From positions 62,001 to 126,000 of the forward strand of contig CAUQBH010000003.1 of the NCBI GenBank assembly GCA_963516675.1: DNA of 64,000 nucleotides, written 5' to 3'. The notes beneath the pieces were generated by a model. The model searched no databases and was not told where the DNA came from. It saw nothing but the letters and a program-made list of their open reading frames with translations. How positions within the stretch are numbered: position 1 is the stretch's first letter; every line of letters starts with the position of its first letter. This DNA is from JABCPE02 sp963516675 (GTDB lineage: Bacteria > Bacteroidota > Bacteroidia > Flavobacteriales > Weeksellaceae). Shown piece by piece: positions 1-9,052 of the stretch. The position numbers were made by a program, and so were the translations under genes.

Positions 1-1
1 A

Positions 2-2386
2 GGCGGAAAGAAAAAAATCCATCTGGAGGGCGAAAACAAAAATGTAGTAGTAGAAGAACCCGAAGAGGAAAGAGTTTGGCTGAAAATCTATAAGCCGAAA
101 TCAACAGATAAGAAATACCGATTTTCTTACCTTGGCAAGAAGCCATCGCAGCACATTTTTGGGCTGGAGAATGTAAAGTCTATTTACAACAAACTCCAGC
201 AGGAAGTAGAGGAGTCCTACGATGACGAGGAGGAATCTGCACCAGCCAAAGTGAAAAAATTAGAGCGAATAGTCATCTGCTCTGGCGATAGAGATTCTCT
301 CAATATGGCTTCTACGGGCGAAACTGTGGTTTGGTTCAATTCTGAAACGGCAGATATTACCGAGGCACAAATTGCGATGCTTTTCAAGTATGCATTTGAG
401 GTCATCAATGTTCCAGACCTTGACCCTACAGGCTTCGAGGCTGGGAAGAAACTAGCTTTGGAGCATATGGATATCAAGACTGCGTGGCTCCCAGAAAGCC
501 TTACCAAATCCAAAGATTTTAGAGGTAATCCGAAAAAAGATTTTACCGACTTCATGAAATCTGAAGCTGCATTTGAGGACAAGGAGCAAAAAGAGCTTAG
601 AGCCAAAGTAAAGAGGTTTCTGGAACTTGCCAGACCTGCTAAGTTTTGGATTGAAAAATGGAGAACGAACAAAGAAGGAAAGAAAATAGACCATACGCCA
701 ACCTACAGCGTGAACTACAAAAATGCGTTCAATTTCTTGAAGCTGAACGGATTTTTCAGAATAAAAGATGCCACCAGAAAGGACGGTTACTATTTTGTTC
801 AGCAGAACAAGCACATTCTTCGGGAGGTTTCCTCGCAGGAAATCAAAGACTTTTTCAATAAGTTTTTGGACGAAAAACAAAAAGAAAAAGGGCTTCGGCT
901 TTTTCCCGATGAACTGCTGAACATGGTAATAGGTTCGGAGGCGGTTTCAGAGAAAAAACTTCAGAACCTGGAGAGTAAGGAGTTTGATTTTACAGACTTT
1001 ACTCCTACTTCTCAGTTTTTCTTCTTTGACAAGTTCATTTGGGAAGTCAGCAAAGATAAAATCGAGAGGATAGATAAAGGCTACAGCCGTTATGTGATGG
1101 AGGACGATATTTTGAACGAAATCATTTTCCGCCAGACCAGAACGACTCTGAACACTTCTAAACTGAATATAGAAGAGCCGTTTTTCAATATTAAAAAAGA
1201 TGAGAATAACAACTGGAAGTTGGATATTGTAAGAAGTGACTGTGATTTCATGAACTACTTTATCAACACCTGCCGAGTTCATTGGAAAGAGGAATTAAGG
1301 GATTTGAAACCATCTGAATATGACAATTATTTAGATGAAAATAAATTTATCATCAATAAAGAAACGCTTTCAGAGGATCAGATCTACGAACAAGAATTGC
1401 ACTTCATCAACAAGGTGTATTCTTTCGGGTATATGCTCCACCGATACAAAGACCCTGCTAAGGCTTGGTGCCTGTATATCATGGACAATGAAGTAGTAGA
1501 TGATAACGAGTCCCACGGGCGAACAGGGAAGTCTATTTTTTCCAGCCATGCTTTGAGGTTGTTCATGAATTCCAAGTATTTAGGAGCAAGAAAAAAAGGA
1601 CTGCTGGAGAGCGACTTCTTGTATGATGGAATAACGGAACAGACCGACTATGTGCTGTTCGATGATGCGGATAAGAGATTCCAGTTTCAGCAATTATTCA
1701 CGGACATTACGGGAGACTTGAATGTAAACCCGAAGAACCAAAACGCTTATTTGATTCCGTTCTACTTGTCTCCGAAATTCTGTATTTCCACCAACTATGC
1801 GCCTTATGGACTGGACAGCTCCACCAGAGGGAGGATTTTATTCATGTCGTTCGGGAATTGGTATCATGGCGAAATAGAAGGCTTCACAGAGCGAAATCCG
1901 ATGCATGATTTTAATAATCGATTTTTCACTGACTGGGATGAAAAGCAGTGGAATTTGTTCCTAAACTTCGCCATGCAGTGCCTGCAGTTCTACCTTTCCA
2001 CAAATGAAAAGATAGGAGCACCAGAAGGGAACATCAGAAAGAGAAACCTATTGGCTGAAATTGGAATTGTATTCTTTGAATGGGCTGAAGATTATTTCAA
2101 AGATGAAAACATTAACCAGGCTGTATGCAGACGGGTAATGTATGAAAATTTGAAGAATTATAATAATTCCATGAAGCAGATTTCGGCGACTTCTTTCAAG
2201 AACAAACTAAAGCAGTTCTGCGAGCTGAAAGGGTACATATTTAATCCAAAGGATCAGCTGACGGATAAGGCGGGGCAAAGAATTATGAAATGGACAGATA
2301 ATAAAACAGAGGAGCATTTCTTCATCCAAGTTCCAGAAGAAAGTGCCGAGGAAACAAATAACGAACAAGACGATATATTTTTTTAA
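2..2386 (+). CDS. Phage DNA primase-helicase (Toprim + SF3-like), 5' partial
   Basis: The frame is open back to the window edge, so the internal GTG at 251 is not needed as a start and the gene probably begins outside the window. A Toprim-like segment covers about 251-480, with a SGDRDSLN motif and a PDLDPTGFEAG motif (the DxD of Toprim primases). A helicase part follows, with Walker A-like GRTGKS at about 1517-1534, an acidic LFDDAD Walker B at about 1655-1672, and a TNYAP...TRGR arginine segment at about 1793-1834, as in D5/SF3-type phage helicases. It should synthesise primers and unwind phage DNA. It ends four bases before the next gene, which suggests co-transcription. Confidence 0.85.
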   Translation, partial: GGKKKIHLEGENKNVVVEEPEEERVWLKIYKPKSTDKKYRFSYLGKKPSQHIFGLENVKSIYNKLQQEVEESYDDEEESAPAKVKKLERIVICSGDRDSLNMASTGETVVWFNSETADITEAQIAMLFKYAFEVINVPDLDPTGFEAGKKLALEHMDIKTAWLPESLTKSKDFRGNPKKDFTDFMKSEAAFEDKEQKELRAKVKRFLELARPAKFWIEKWRTNKEGKKIDHTPTYSVNYKNAFNFLKLNGFFRIKDATRKDGYYFVQQNKHILREVSSQEIKDFFNKFLDEKQKEKGLRLFPDELLNMVIGSEAVSEKKLQNLESKEFDFTDFTPTSQFFFFDKFIWEVSKDKIERIDKGYSRYVMEDDILNEIIFRQTRTTLNTSKLNIEEPFFNIKKDENNNWKLDIVRSDCDFMNYFINTCRVHWKEELRDLKPSEYDNYLDENKFIINKETLSEDQIYEQELHFINKVYSFGYMLHRYKDPAKAWCLYIMDNEVVDDNESHGRTGKSIFSSHALRLFMNSKYLGARKKGLLESDFLYDGITEQTDYVLFDDADKRFQFQQLFTDITGDLNVNPKNQNAYLIPFYLSPKFCISTNYAPYGLDSSTRGRILFMSFGNWYHGEIEGFTERNPMHDFNNRFFTDWDEKQWNLFLNFAMQCLQFYLSTNEKIGAPEGNIRKRNLLAEIGIVFFEWAEDYFKDENINQAVCRRVMYENLKNYNNSMKQISATSFKNKLKQFCELKGYIFNPKDQLTDKAGQRIMKWTDNKTEEHFFIQVPEESAEETNNEQDDIFF

Positions 2387-2389
2387 ACC

Positions 2390-2752
2390 ATGATAAGAAC
2401 AGAGTTCCCTACGAATAGAGCAGAGCTGAAAGAGCAATTCGGCTACCTTTCTTTCCAGTGCACATTCATCAACACGGATGTTGTAGTGGTGCGAAGCAGG
2501 AGGACTTATAAGTATGTTCTTATCACATATTGCTGCGGGAGAAAAACGGGTTTTATCTGCGAAGATGAAACCCTACAATGGGAGAAGGCTTTCGAGATTT
2601 TCAAGGAAGTGCCAAGCAATTACAATGATTTAGACCAATGGGAAACCCAGAACGAGGAAAGGCTGGAACTCTTGGTTCCAAACACGCGCAATTATGTGTT
2701 TATCGATGATAAAGTAATAAGAGAAGTAGTAAAAATTAAAGAAAAAAAATAA
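2390..2752 (+). CDS. Phage hypothetical protein, 120 aa
   Basis: I do not recognise this protein. It is a soluble 120-residue product with two cysteines in a YCCGRKTGF segment and a lysine-rich C-terminus. It starts at an ATG four bases after the primase-helicase stop and lies in the same early/replication operon, so a role in phage DNA metabolism or host takeover is possible but only inferred from position. Confidence 0.6.
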   Translation: MIRTEFPTNRAELKEQFGYLSFQCTFINTDVVVVRSRRTYKYVLITYCCGRKTGFICEDETLQWEKAFEIFKEVPSNYNDLDQWETQNEERLELLVPNTRNYVFIDDKVIREVVKIKEKK

Positions 2753-2756
2753 AAAA

Positions 2757-2999
2757 ATGGATAGAATAAAATTATTTACAACGGGATTTACCCAGGTGTT
2801 CCTAGTTGTGCTGAACACTTATTTCATAACGAGAGAGTTTCTATTTGGAATCCTTGCATGTGGCTTTCTTATCAGTTTTGTGTGGTCGCACAATGTAAAG
2901 AAAGTAGCTTTCGGGAGCGAGTGGGATAGAATTATTTATTCCCTTGGTGCAATGACTGGGAGTATCCTGGCATTTTACTTCGGGAAATGGATTTATTAA
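2757..2999 (+). CDS. Small phage membrane protein, 80 aa
   Basis: An 80-residue protein with three hydrophobic stretches (about residues 6-24, 28-44 and 58-78) and few charged residues between them, so probably an inner-membrane protein. It follows the previous gene by four bases in the replication operon. The family is not recognised; superinfection exclusion is one role small membrane proteins play in prophages, but nothing here proves it. Confidence 0.55.
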   Translation: MDRIKLFTTGFTQVFLVVLNTYFITREFLFGILACGFLISFVWSHNVKKVAFGSEWDRIIYSLGAMTGSILAFYFGKWIY

Positions 3000-3018
3000 A
3001 AGAACATTATGGAAGAAA

Positions 3019-3264
3019 ATGAATAAACCTAAAGTAGGAGAAATCTGGAAAATCCAAAGAGCTAGATGGATATTTAAAAATACCAAAAAAGGTGATATTA
3101 TTTATGAAAATAGTATGAAAATAAAAGTTTTAAATGTAAAATTTTGGAGTTCTGATATGGATTTTCACGATTTAATAATTCTAACCTTAAAAAGATTACC
3201 TGATAAAACTTGGTTTGAAATCATAAAAGAAAAATTATGCAAATTATGGAAACAAAAGAAATGA
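3019..3264 (+). CDS. Phage hypothetical protein, 81 aa
   Basis: A short basic protein with a lysine-rich C-terminus. The N-terminal MNKPKVGEIWKIQRARW resembles small phage and mobile-element proteins that begin with a 'kvGeiWk' strand, but no function can be given. Its 3' end overlaps the start of the next frame by up to 28 bases, a compact early-operon arrangement. Confidence 0.55.
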   Translation: MNKPKVGEIWKIQRARWIFKNTKKGDIIYENSMKIKVLNVKFWSSDMDFHDLIILTLKRLPDKTWFEIIKEKLCKLWKQKK

Positions 3265-3722
3265 AAATACAGGTGCCAGAGGGCTACAAAATTGACAGAG
3301 AAAATTCAACTTTTGAAAATATAATTTTCAGGAAGGCGGAAAGAAAGCTACCTAAAAAATGGGAAGATTTAGAGAATGTAAATGGATATTATGCGGATAG
3401 TTGGGGTGATGTAAGATGTTATTATGGTGTTAATACTCCAGATCATACGAATAAAAACATTTTTCCTACCAAAGAAGAAGCCGAAGCATGTTTAGCACTT
3501 GCACAGCTGTGTCAGCTTAGAGACAGATATAACGATGGTTGGAAACCCAATTGGAATAGTACGGCAGAAACAAAATATGTTATAGAAATATTTAAGAACA
3601 ATATAGTTAAAAATCTTTATGGGGGTAAACATAGAATATTAGCTTTCAAAACAGAAGATCTCAGAGACAAATTTCTAGAGAATTTCAAAGATTTAATCGA
3701 AACAGCAAAACCATTGTTATAA
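3237..3722 (+). CDS. Phage hypothetical protein with PEGY-ID-ENSTFE motif
   Basis: A 161-residue product whose N-terminal part contains PEGYKIDRENSTFENIIFRK followed by LPKKWEDL, a signature I recognise as recurrent in small proteins of Bacteroidota phages and mobile elements. Function unknown. There are in-frame ATGs at 3237, 3246 and 3261; the last begins MKIQVPEGY and best matches the motif, while the first two lengthen the overlap with the upstream gene. It lies between the early operon and the single-strand-binding protein gene. Confidence 0.6.
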   Translation: MQIMETKEMKIQVPEGYKIDRENSTFENIIFRKAERKLPKKWEDLENVNGYYADSWGDVRCYYGVNTPDHTNKNIFPTKEEAEACLALAQLCQLRDRYNDGWKPNWNSTAETKYVIEIFKNNIVKNLYGGKHRILAFKTEDLRDKFLENFKDLIETAKPLL

Positions 3723-3794
3723 CAGACCACAGCGAAACAACTGTAAAAGAATAAACAAAACCTACAAAAACAAAAGCATTTAAATTTTAATCAT

Positions 3795-4157
3795 ATGGAT
3801 ATTATTGGAAACATCTACAGCAGAGAGGATGCGGAGCAGAAAACAGAAACATTCCGTGTTCAAGAATTCTTATTGGACGCTTCTTACTTTGACAATTACA
3901 ATCAGACCCAGCGAGAGAATTTCCTCAAAATGCAGGTCAAAAATGCGAACATCGATAAGTTAGCAGCAATTCCCAACGGAAGCAGAGTGAAAGTGTTTTT
4001 CACGGTAGAAGGAAGGTTCTACGACAAAGAGGACGGAACGAAGGGACACGCTCAGAACCTTTCTGCGTTTAATTTCGAGGTAATCAAATTGGCAGAGAAT
4101 AAGCCGACGGCTCCTGCTCCTGTAACGCCTCCTGCACCACAAAAAACCGACTTCTAA
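3795..4157 (+). CDS. DUF3127-like single-strand DNA-binding protein
   Basis: A 120-residue protein beginning MDIIGNIYSREDAEQK. An OB-fold-like core contains FLLDASYFDNYNQTQRENF and VKVFFTVEGRFY, which matches the DUF3127 proteins that stand in for or resemble SSB in Bacteroidota phages. A proline-rich linker (about residues 104-116) leads to a terminal KTDF, comparable to the acidic Phe-ending tip by which SSBs recruit partners. It closes the replication module and is followed by a strong terminator, which fits a role in phage replication. The family assignment is from motif memory, not a search. Confidence 0.65.
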   Translation: MDIIGNIYSREDAEQKTETFRVQEFLLDASYFDNYNQTQRENFLKMQVKNANIDKLAAIPNGSRVKVFFTVEGRFYDKEDGTKGHAQNLSAFNFEVIKLAENKPTAPAPVTPPAPQKTDF

Positions 4158-4189
4158 ACAGTCAGGTATTATTTAGCTTTTTTCATTGC

Positions 4190-4220
4190 AATCCGCTCAG
4201 ATTTGGGCGGATTTTTCTTT
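4190..4220 (+). terminator. Rho-independent terminator of replication operon
   Basis: Inverted arms AATCCGC (4190-4196) and GCGGATT (4207-4213) with a ten-base loop, followed by a T-rich run. It lies 33 bases after the DUF3127-like gene and ends the early module. Confidence 0.8.
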
Positions 4221-4289
4221 TTGATATACACCGGTTTTCGCACACCTACAAGGCGGCGATTTTCACAACCCCCTGCCACCCCCAAAAAG

Positions 4290-4525
4290 TTGTAAAAAAA
4301 TTGTAAGAATTGTAAGGAATTATCCGAGCGGTCTGTTTGTCGGGTTTTATCGCCTTACAACTTTTATTTTTATTTTGTAAGGAATGGATAATCCTTACAA
4401 AAAAATTGTAAGGGAAAAACTGCCTTACAAAATGAATTTGGCTATTGTATGGGATTCTTACAACTCTAAGTAAGGTGTAAATATTTGAAAAATAAAGACT
4501 TACAAAATCCTTACAATTCTTACAA
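4290..4525. repeat. Array of TTGTAAG/CTTACAA heptamers in non-coding block
   Basis: The 414 bases between the terminator and the next gene hold no convincing gene. Within them TTGTAAG occurs at 4301, 4310, 4375 and 4406, and its complement CTTACAA at 4354, 4394, 4424, 4457, 4499, 4510 and 4519; a TTGTAAA variant is at 4290. Seven of the eleven perfect copies extend to the octamer TTGTAAGG/CCTTACAA. Forward copies cluster on the left and inverted copies on the right, with two 9-bp-spaced pairs (4301/4310 and 4510/4519). Placement beside the replication genes suggests an iteron-like origin or a multi-site operator; neither is proven. Confidence 0.8.
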
Positions 4526-4634
4526 CTTTTTTCCTACTTTTTAGAGAATTTCAGAATAAAAGTTTCAGAAACTAAAAAAAGCAGAGCCTTTATAATATGG
4601 TGGAAAAATCATATACTTGCTCAAAAAAATAAGG

Positions 4635-5117
4635 ATGCTAGTAAGTATATTTTTACCAGTGAGTAAGCCGATCAAGCAGTTTTTGACTCAGAAATTTGGT
4701 GCGGAATATCAGCCAAGCCGAGATAATTGGTTCGGTATTCTTATCAGTTCCCTTTTGAGCAAGAAAAATTCGAACTGGGATGATCGTGCAAAAAATGAAG
4801 TCTTCGAGGAGGAATATAAAATTTCCTTCAAATTATCTTATTCCGATAAACACGGAATCTGCATTCTTCCGACGCACGAGCAACTGCTTCGGCGTGCAGT
4901 GGAGAGTCTGTTTCGTGAGCATCTGTATGAAACAGCTGTTCTCAACAAACTCTACTATGATATAGAGTATAAAACATCCATAGAAAACCTGCTGAATTTC
5001 TACGGAATACACGAGGAAGAAAAATCCTATTATCAAACTATCATTAGAGATTTTAACAGGAAAAAGGATAAAATCGCCCAACGATTAGAAAACCAGCCAA
5101 ATAAAATATTTTCGTAA
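4635..5117 (+). CDS. Phage hypothetical protein, 160 aa
   Basis: Begins MLVSIFLPVSKPIKQF; the ATG at 4635 is preferred over a TTG at 4617. The product is soluble, with a PTHEQLLRRAVESLFREHL helix in the middle and a charged C-terminus. It opens the rightward head operon right after the heptamer array and is followed within 15 bases by the next gene. I do not recognise the family; position suggests a virion or packaging-related role. Confidence 0.6.
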   Translation: MLVSIFLPVSKPIKQFLTQKFGAEYQPSRDNWFGILISSLLSKKNSNWDDRAKNEVFEEEYKISFKLSYSDKHGICILPTHEQLLRRAVESLFREHLYETAVLNKLYYDIEYKTSIENLLNFYGIHEEEKSYYQTIIRDFNRKKDKIAQRLENQPNKIFS

Positions 5118-5131
5118 AAAAACTTTAAAAT

Positions 5132-5587
5132 ATGGTGGAAATCAGCAATATTCCAGAAAAATTCTTTCGTGAAATTCGACAAATCGAAATTTTCAACGGC
5201 AAAGAATATTCATTCACGGCGAACAGCACAGGCAAGAGTATTTCTGCTGAACCGAAAATAATCTTTAAAAACATCGTTCCCGAAGACTTTGATAGGTCTA
5301 TTAAAAGAAAATCTAAAAACGGAAACGCTTTTTTCGAGGTAGATTTATCATTTAATCTCCACAGTATGAACCCGATGGACATTATTACTTATTCTGTTCT
5401 TTTGAACAAAAAGAGTTTTGCCATCCGCCTGGTGACCAATGTAGATTCCATGATATTGGGTAATGAACAAGAGCCGTTCATGGTAGAAGTTCATGACGGG
5501 CGCAAGGATGATAATTCTGGAAGTGATAGGATGCAGATCCAAATTTCTGGCGCTACCATTATAGAGCCCAAAGCCAAGAGCTTATAA
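5132..5587 (+). CDS. Phage hypothetical protein, 151 aa
   Basis: A 151-residue beta-rich protein (MVEISNIPEKFFREIRQ...) rich in alternating hydrophobic segments and free of membrane segments or a signal peptide. It lies between the first gene of the head operon and the head protease, so a structural or assembly role is plausible. No family recognised. Confidence 0.6.
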   Translation: MVEISNIPEKFFREIRQIEIFNGKEYSFTANSTGKSISAEPKIIFKNIVPEDFDRSIKRKSKNGNAFFEVDLSFNLHSMNPMDIITYSVLLNKKSFAIRLVTNVDSMILGNEQEPFMVEVHDGRKDDNSGSDRMQIQISGATIIEPKAKSL

Positions 5588-5646
5588 CTTTTCTGTCTTT
5601 TTTTACGCAAAGAACATTTTAGATTTTTGAAAAATAAAATCTAAGA

Positions 5647-6462
5647 ATGTTTAATGGTAATACTTTATTAAATACTCCGCTGGCAATAGACAAAGGCTAT
5701 TTGATGAGCCTTGTTCCATCATTGGCAGCGGAATTTATGTTGATGAAAGCATCTCCTATGCAGAGCATAAGGGAGAAAGAAATGCAGTATTTATCCAAAA
5801 TCAACAAACAGGGAGAAGGGAAAGAAAACATGAAGTTTCCTGTAATAGTAGATATTGTGGGAGCAATCACTAAATATTCTACTTACTTCTCTTACGGCAC
5901 CAAGTTCCTTGGGGAGCTCTTGAAAGAATTGGATAGAAGCCCAAGTGTTTCGGGAATTATTCTCAATATAGATTCTGGGGGCGGTATGGTCTCTGGAACC
6001 GCAGAGCTTACCCATATAATCAAGAATTTAGAAACTCCTACTATATCATATACCAGCGGTTATCAGTGTTCGGCAGCGCTGGACATTGCTTCTGGGTGTG
6101 ATTATCATATGGCATCTCCTTTTGCTGATAAAATTGGTTCTATCGGGACGATGCTCTCTTACCAAGATTTTTCGGCAATGTTCGAAAAATGGGGAGCAAA
6201 AATCTATGAAATCTATGCTCCACAGTCTACAGAAAAGAACAAGGAGTATCGTGAGCTGATGAAAGGAAACGAAAAACTCTACACTGAACAGCTGAAAGTT
6301 TTAGCAGATGATTTTATTTCCAGAATGAAGGAAAATTTTGGAGAGAAGCTGAAAGATGACGGGCATGTTTTCAAAGGAAAAACCTACACTCCGAAAGAGG
6401 CTTTGGAAATCGGTCTTATAGATGAACTCGGCTCTCTAGAAGATGCATTGAGCAAATTTTAA
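5647..6462 (+). CDS. S49-family phage head maturation protease
   Basis: A 271-residue protein of the ClpP/SppA fold. The segment NIDSGGGMVSGTAEL (about residues 98-112) and the later TSGYQCSAALDIASGCDYHMA (catalytic Ser in CSAALD, about residue 140) match S49 peptidases, and DKIGSIGTM follows. S49 enzymes serve as prohead proteases in many tailed phages, cleaving scaffold and capsid precursor. A scaffold-like and a capsid-like gene follow immediately, which supports this role. Confidence 0.85.
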   Translation: MFNGNTLLNTPLAIDKGYLMSLVPSLAAEFMLMKASPMQSIREKEMQYLSKINKQGEGKENMKFPVIVDIVGAITKYSTYFSYGTKFLGELLKELDRSPSVSGIILNIDSGGGMVSGTAELTHIIKNLETPTISYTSGYQCSAALDIASGCDYHMASPFADKIGSIGTMLSYQDFSAMFEKWGAKIYEIYAPQSTEKNKEYRELMKGNEKLYTEQLKVLADDFISRMKENFGEKLKDDGHVFKGKTYTPKEALEIGLIDELGSLEDALSKF

Positions 6463-6480
6463 TCAATAAATTAAATAAAA

Positions 6481-6951
6481 ATGAAATTCACAAGAATCAC
6501 AGCCCTACTGGGACTAGCGCAACTGACATTCCATGCAGGAGTGTTTGGAACGCAGAAGCCTTTTGCGAAGCTATCGGAAGAGGAATTGGAGAAAATAGAA
6601 AACGCCTTGGCTGGTCTGGAATCAGAAGGATTGGCGGAAGAACTGGAAAGCACTAAGCAGAGCCTTTCTGATGCTGTAACGAATCTAGAGGTCGTAAAAA
6701 AAAATTCGGAAGAAACGGCACAGGCGGTAGAAGCCGCACTAGAAACTGCAGGGTTAAAAGAGGAGGCTAAAGAAAGCGTGGTGGAAAACATCGCTTTACT
6801 TGGGGAAAAATGCAAGGAATTCGGAGGCTCTAAAAACAGACATTCTGTAGTAGAGAATGACGGAAAGGAGAATTCTGAAAATGGTTTGATTGGAGGATTT
6901 ATGAATCCAGAAGACGAGCACAACAAGTTGCTCCAGAGAGTAAAAAAGTAG
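6481..6951 (+). CDS. Scaffold-like coiled-coil protein
   Basis: 156 residues, mostly acidic heptad-rich helix from about residue 28 to 115 (LSEEELEKIENAL..., TKQSLSDAVTNLEVVKK...). Composition and placement between the S49 protease and the capsid-like gene are those of a phage scaffolding protein, which shapes the procapsid and is then removed or cleaved. It could instead be a capsid decoration or accessory protein. Confidence 0.6.
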   Translation: MKFTRITALLGLAQLTFHAGVFGTQKPFAKLSEEELEKIENALAGLESEGLAEELESTKQSLSDAVTNLEVVKKNSEETAQAVEAALETAGLKEEAKESVVENIALLGEKCKEFGGSKNRHSVVENDGKENSENGLIGGFMNPEDEHNKLLQRVKK

Positions 6952-6972
6952 AATAAATTAAAATATAAGAAT

Positions 6973-7986
6973 ATGAGTTTAAAAACAGATCAGATTAAAA
7001 ACGAGCTTATTCGTTATTTATCTGTAAATCCTACTTTATTCAGCGGTATGGTTTTGTCAAGCGAGGTTTACATTAACCGATTTGTTAGAACCGTAACCAA
7101 GGTAAAGGGACATTATCCATCGGTTCAGGCATTGATGAGCCATGCAGTTCAGATTTTTGATTCCAAGAAAGTGACTCCGTATGGAGATATTACATTCTTG
7201 TATAAAGATTTGAAGAATTTTCATCAAAAAGTGGATTTCCAAATAGATCCAGCGGAAATTTTGGGAAGTATTTTTGAAGAAAAATACGAAGAAAGCAAAG
7301 GACTGCAGCAGAAGAGCATCTCTGTTCTTGCTATGCAGATTTTAAAGGAAAAAGTGATTGATGATGTTAATATTCTATCTATCACTGGTAAGTTTGATGC
7401 ATCACAGAAAGGGCAGGCGTCTCCTACATTCGGATCATCAATGGACGGGCTGAACGAGGTTCACAAGAAAATAGCAGCAGATACTACAAATCCTGCGTTC
7501 TTGGTTCCTGGTGATGCGATAACCAAAACCAATGTTTTGGATGTGGTAACGGAGTACGAAAGGCAGATTCCATCACTTTATAAAAACAAAGTGAAAACTA
7601 TCTTCATGAGCCAAGCTGATGCGGAAGACTATCAGATCGCATACGAAGATAAATTCGGGCAAAACAAGTTCCAGGATGATGCCATGAGAACAAGACTTGG
7701 TAAGAGACAAATCGTGGGCATACCGAACCTTACCAAAGGAGCTATCGTGTCTACGGTGGACAATAACCTATTAAGGCTTATTGACGAAATAGACAATCCT
7801 GCTACTATTACTTCGGTTCAAGAGAGCGGAAGAGTATTGAATGTTCTTGGCGAGTTCTCTCTTGGATATGATTATGCTGTAAACCAATTGGTATTCATGC
7901 ATACATCAGACGGAACGAAGAAACGAGGATTGAACAATGCTGACCAGAACGAATTGTTCTATGCAAGTGAAAAACTAAGTGTGTAA
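6973..7986 (+). CDS. Major capsid protein (probable)
   Basis: 337 residues, soluble, without signal or membrane segments. The centre has an extended loop-like acidic segment and the C-terminal half (GKRQIVGIPNLTKGAIVSTVDNNLLRLID...) resembles the P/A-domain ending of HK97-fold capsid proteins. It follows the protease and scaffold-like genes and is followed by a strong terminator, as is common for the most highly expressed virion gene. The assignment is mainly positional. Confidence 0.65.
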   Translation: MSLKTDQIKNELIRYLSVNPTLFSGMVLSSEVYINRFVRTVTKVKGHYPSVQALMSHAVQIFDSKKVTPYGDITFLYKDLKNFHQKVDFQIDPAEILGSIFEEKYEESKGLQQKSISVLAMQILKEKVIDDVNILSITGKFDASQKGQASPTFGSSMDGLNEVHKKIAADTTNPAFLVPGDAITKTNVLDVVTEYERQIPSLYKNKVKTIFMSQADAEDYQIAYEDKFGQNKFQDDAMRTRLGKRQIVGIPNLTKGAIVSTVDNNLLRLIDEIDNPATITSVQESGRVLNVLGEFSLGYDYAVNQLVFMHTSDGTKKRGLNNADQNELFYASEKLSV

Positions 7987-7992
7987 TTCTAT

Positions 7993-8026
7993 ACCTGTGG
8001 GCACTTTTGGTGCTTACAGGTTTTTC
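7993..8026 (+). terminator. Terminator after capsid gene
   Basis: ACCTGT (7993-7998) pairs with ACAGGT (8016-8021), with a further inner GGCAC/GTGC pairing, followed by TTTTT. It starts 7 bases after the capsid stop codon. Confidence 0.75.
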
Positions 8027-8041
8027 TAAAAAAATAATATT

Positions 8042-8467
8042 ATGGCAAAAGAAGACGAAAAAGTTTCTGAAAACATCGAAGAAACTGCAGGTAATACTGA
8101 AGAATCTACAGAAAATGTAGCAAAGGAAACTCAGCTTGATACCAGGGAAAACGAACTGAATGTTTTTGCGGACCAGCTGAAAGAAAAAGAAGCTGAACTG
8201 GACAAGCGTGAGAAAGAAATCGCAAAAAGAGAAGCTGAACTGGATAAGAGAGAAAAATCTCTTACAAAGAAAGAACCTAAACCAGCAGAGCCAAAAGCAG
8301 AAGCTGTTTCATTTGTTTTCAACGGAGAAAAATACAGATTCACTGATGATGCTCCGAGCAAAATCAGAATCGACGGCTTAGTGAAAACTCAGCAGGAAAT
8401 CTCCCAAGACGAAGATATACTGCTTCAGTTGGTAGTTGGCGGGTCTGGATTGATAGAAAAAGTTTAA
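8042..8467 (+). CDS. Coiled-coil virion-associated protein
   Basis: 141 residues: an acidic start, a long charged coiled coil (about residues 35-85, repeats of KEKEAELDKREKEIAKREAE type), then a small globular C-terminal part (about 95-141, SFVFNGEKYRFTDDAP). The repeated KREAELDKRE unit suggests internal duplication of the coil. It lies between the capsid-like and tail-tube-like genes. Head-fibre or connector accessory roles are possible; no family recognised. Confidence 0.6.
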   Translation: MAKEDEKVSENIEETAGNTEESTENVAKETQLDTRENELNVFADQLKEKEAELDKREKEIAKREAELDKREKSLTKKEPKPAEPKAEAVSFVFNGEKYRFTDDAPSKIRIDGLVKTQQEISQDEDILLQLVVGGSGLIEKV

Positions 8468-8487
8468 CCAAAAAAATAAATAAAATT

Positions 8488-9039
8488 ATGGCAAGTTGTT
8501 TTGATAGCATTCCGCACGAGAACTTGGAGCATTGCCCAAATGATGAAATCAATTCTGGGATTGCAACGAAGTTGTATTATGTTCCTGTAGATTTCATTAA
8601 AAGCATGGCAAAGCCTACGATTTCTACTACCTATGCCAGCAGGGTAACCATTGCGGCAGGAGGTATTGTTCTCAATAAGGATAAAGCGTGGAAATCCATC
8701 GACATTCAGATGGATGAAGGAGAGTTGAAACCAACCCTTACAGGGAATGTGGGCAACAAGAAGACAAAAACAGAATTGGAATTTCTTATTCCTGGTCTTA
8801 GAACGGAAGTGCTGGGCTGGATAGATGCCTATAAGAACGCTCCGTGTGTTTTTGTTGTGAAAGATGCCAACGGAAAACTCTTTGTGATTGGAAACAAAGA
8901 CCTTGGAGCAAGAATAGATTCTGCCGAGGGAACTACAGGTAAGAAAATAGATGATAACTCTGGAGTAACAGTGAAATTGGTAGCGAATGCGAAAACTTGT
9001 GTGTATGAAGGAGAAATCACATTAGAACCTGCAGCGTAG
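8488..9039 (+). CDS. Tail-tube-like structural protein, copy 1
   Basis: 183 residues. It aligns along most of its length with the product at 17997-18593: SIPHENLEHCPNDE against EIHTEDLHYCPSTE, KSIDIQMDEGELKPTLTG against KAVDVYLDQGSLSEKVTG, FVVKDANGKLFVIGN against FFVSDSNGRVWVLGN, GTTGKKIDDNSGV against ATSGKKFEEDNMV. The all-beta character suits a phage tail tube or a similar ring-forming protein. The two copies were separated by the methyltransferase, terminase and portal genes. Confidence 0.6.
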   Translation: MASCFDSIPHENLEHCPNDEINSGIATKLYYVPVDFIKSMAKPTISTTYASRVTIAAGGIVLNKDKAWKSIDIQMDEGELKPTLTGNVGNKKTKTELEFLIPGLRTEVLGWIDAYKNAPCVFVVKDANGKLFVIGNKDLGARIDSAEGTTGKKIDDNSGVTVKLVANAKTCVYEGEITLEPAA

Positions 9040-9052
9040 AAAATTGGAAAAG

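Noticed and set aside
4290..4525. The heptamer block as a CRISPR array
   Set aside because: Units are only 7-8 bp, occur in both orientations and with irregular spacing; no cas genes are present.
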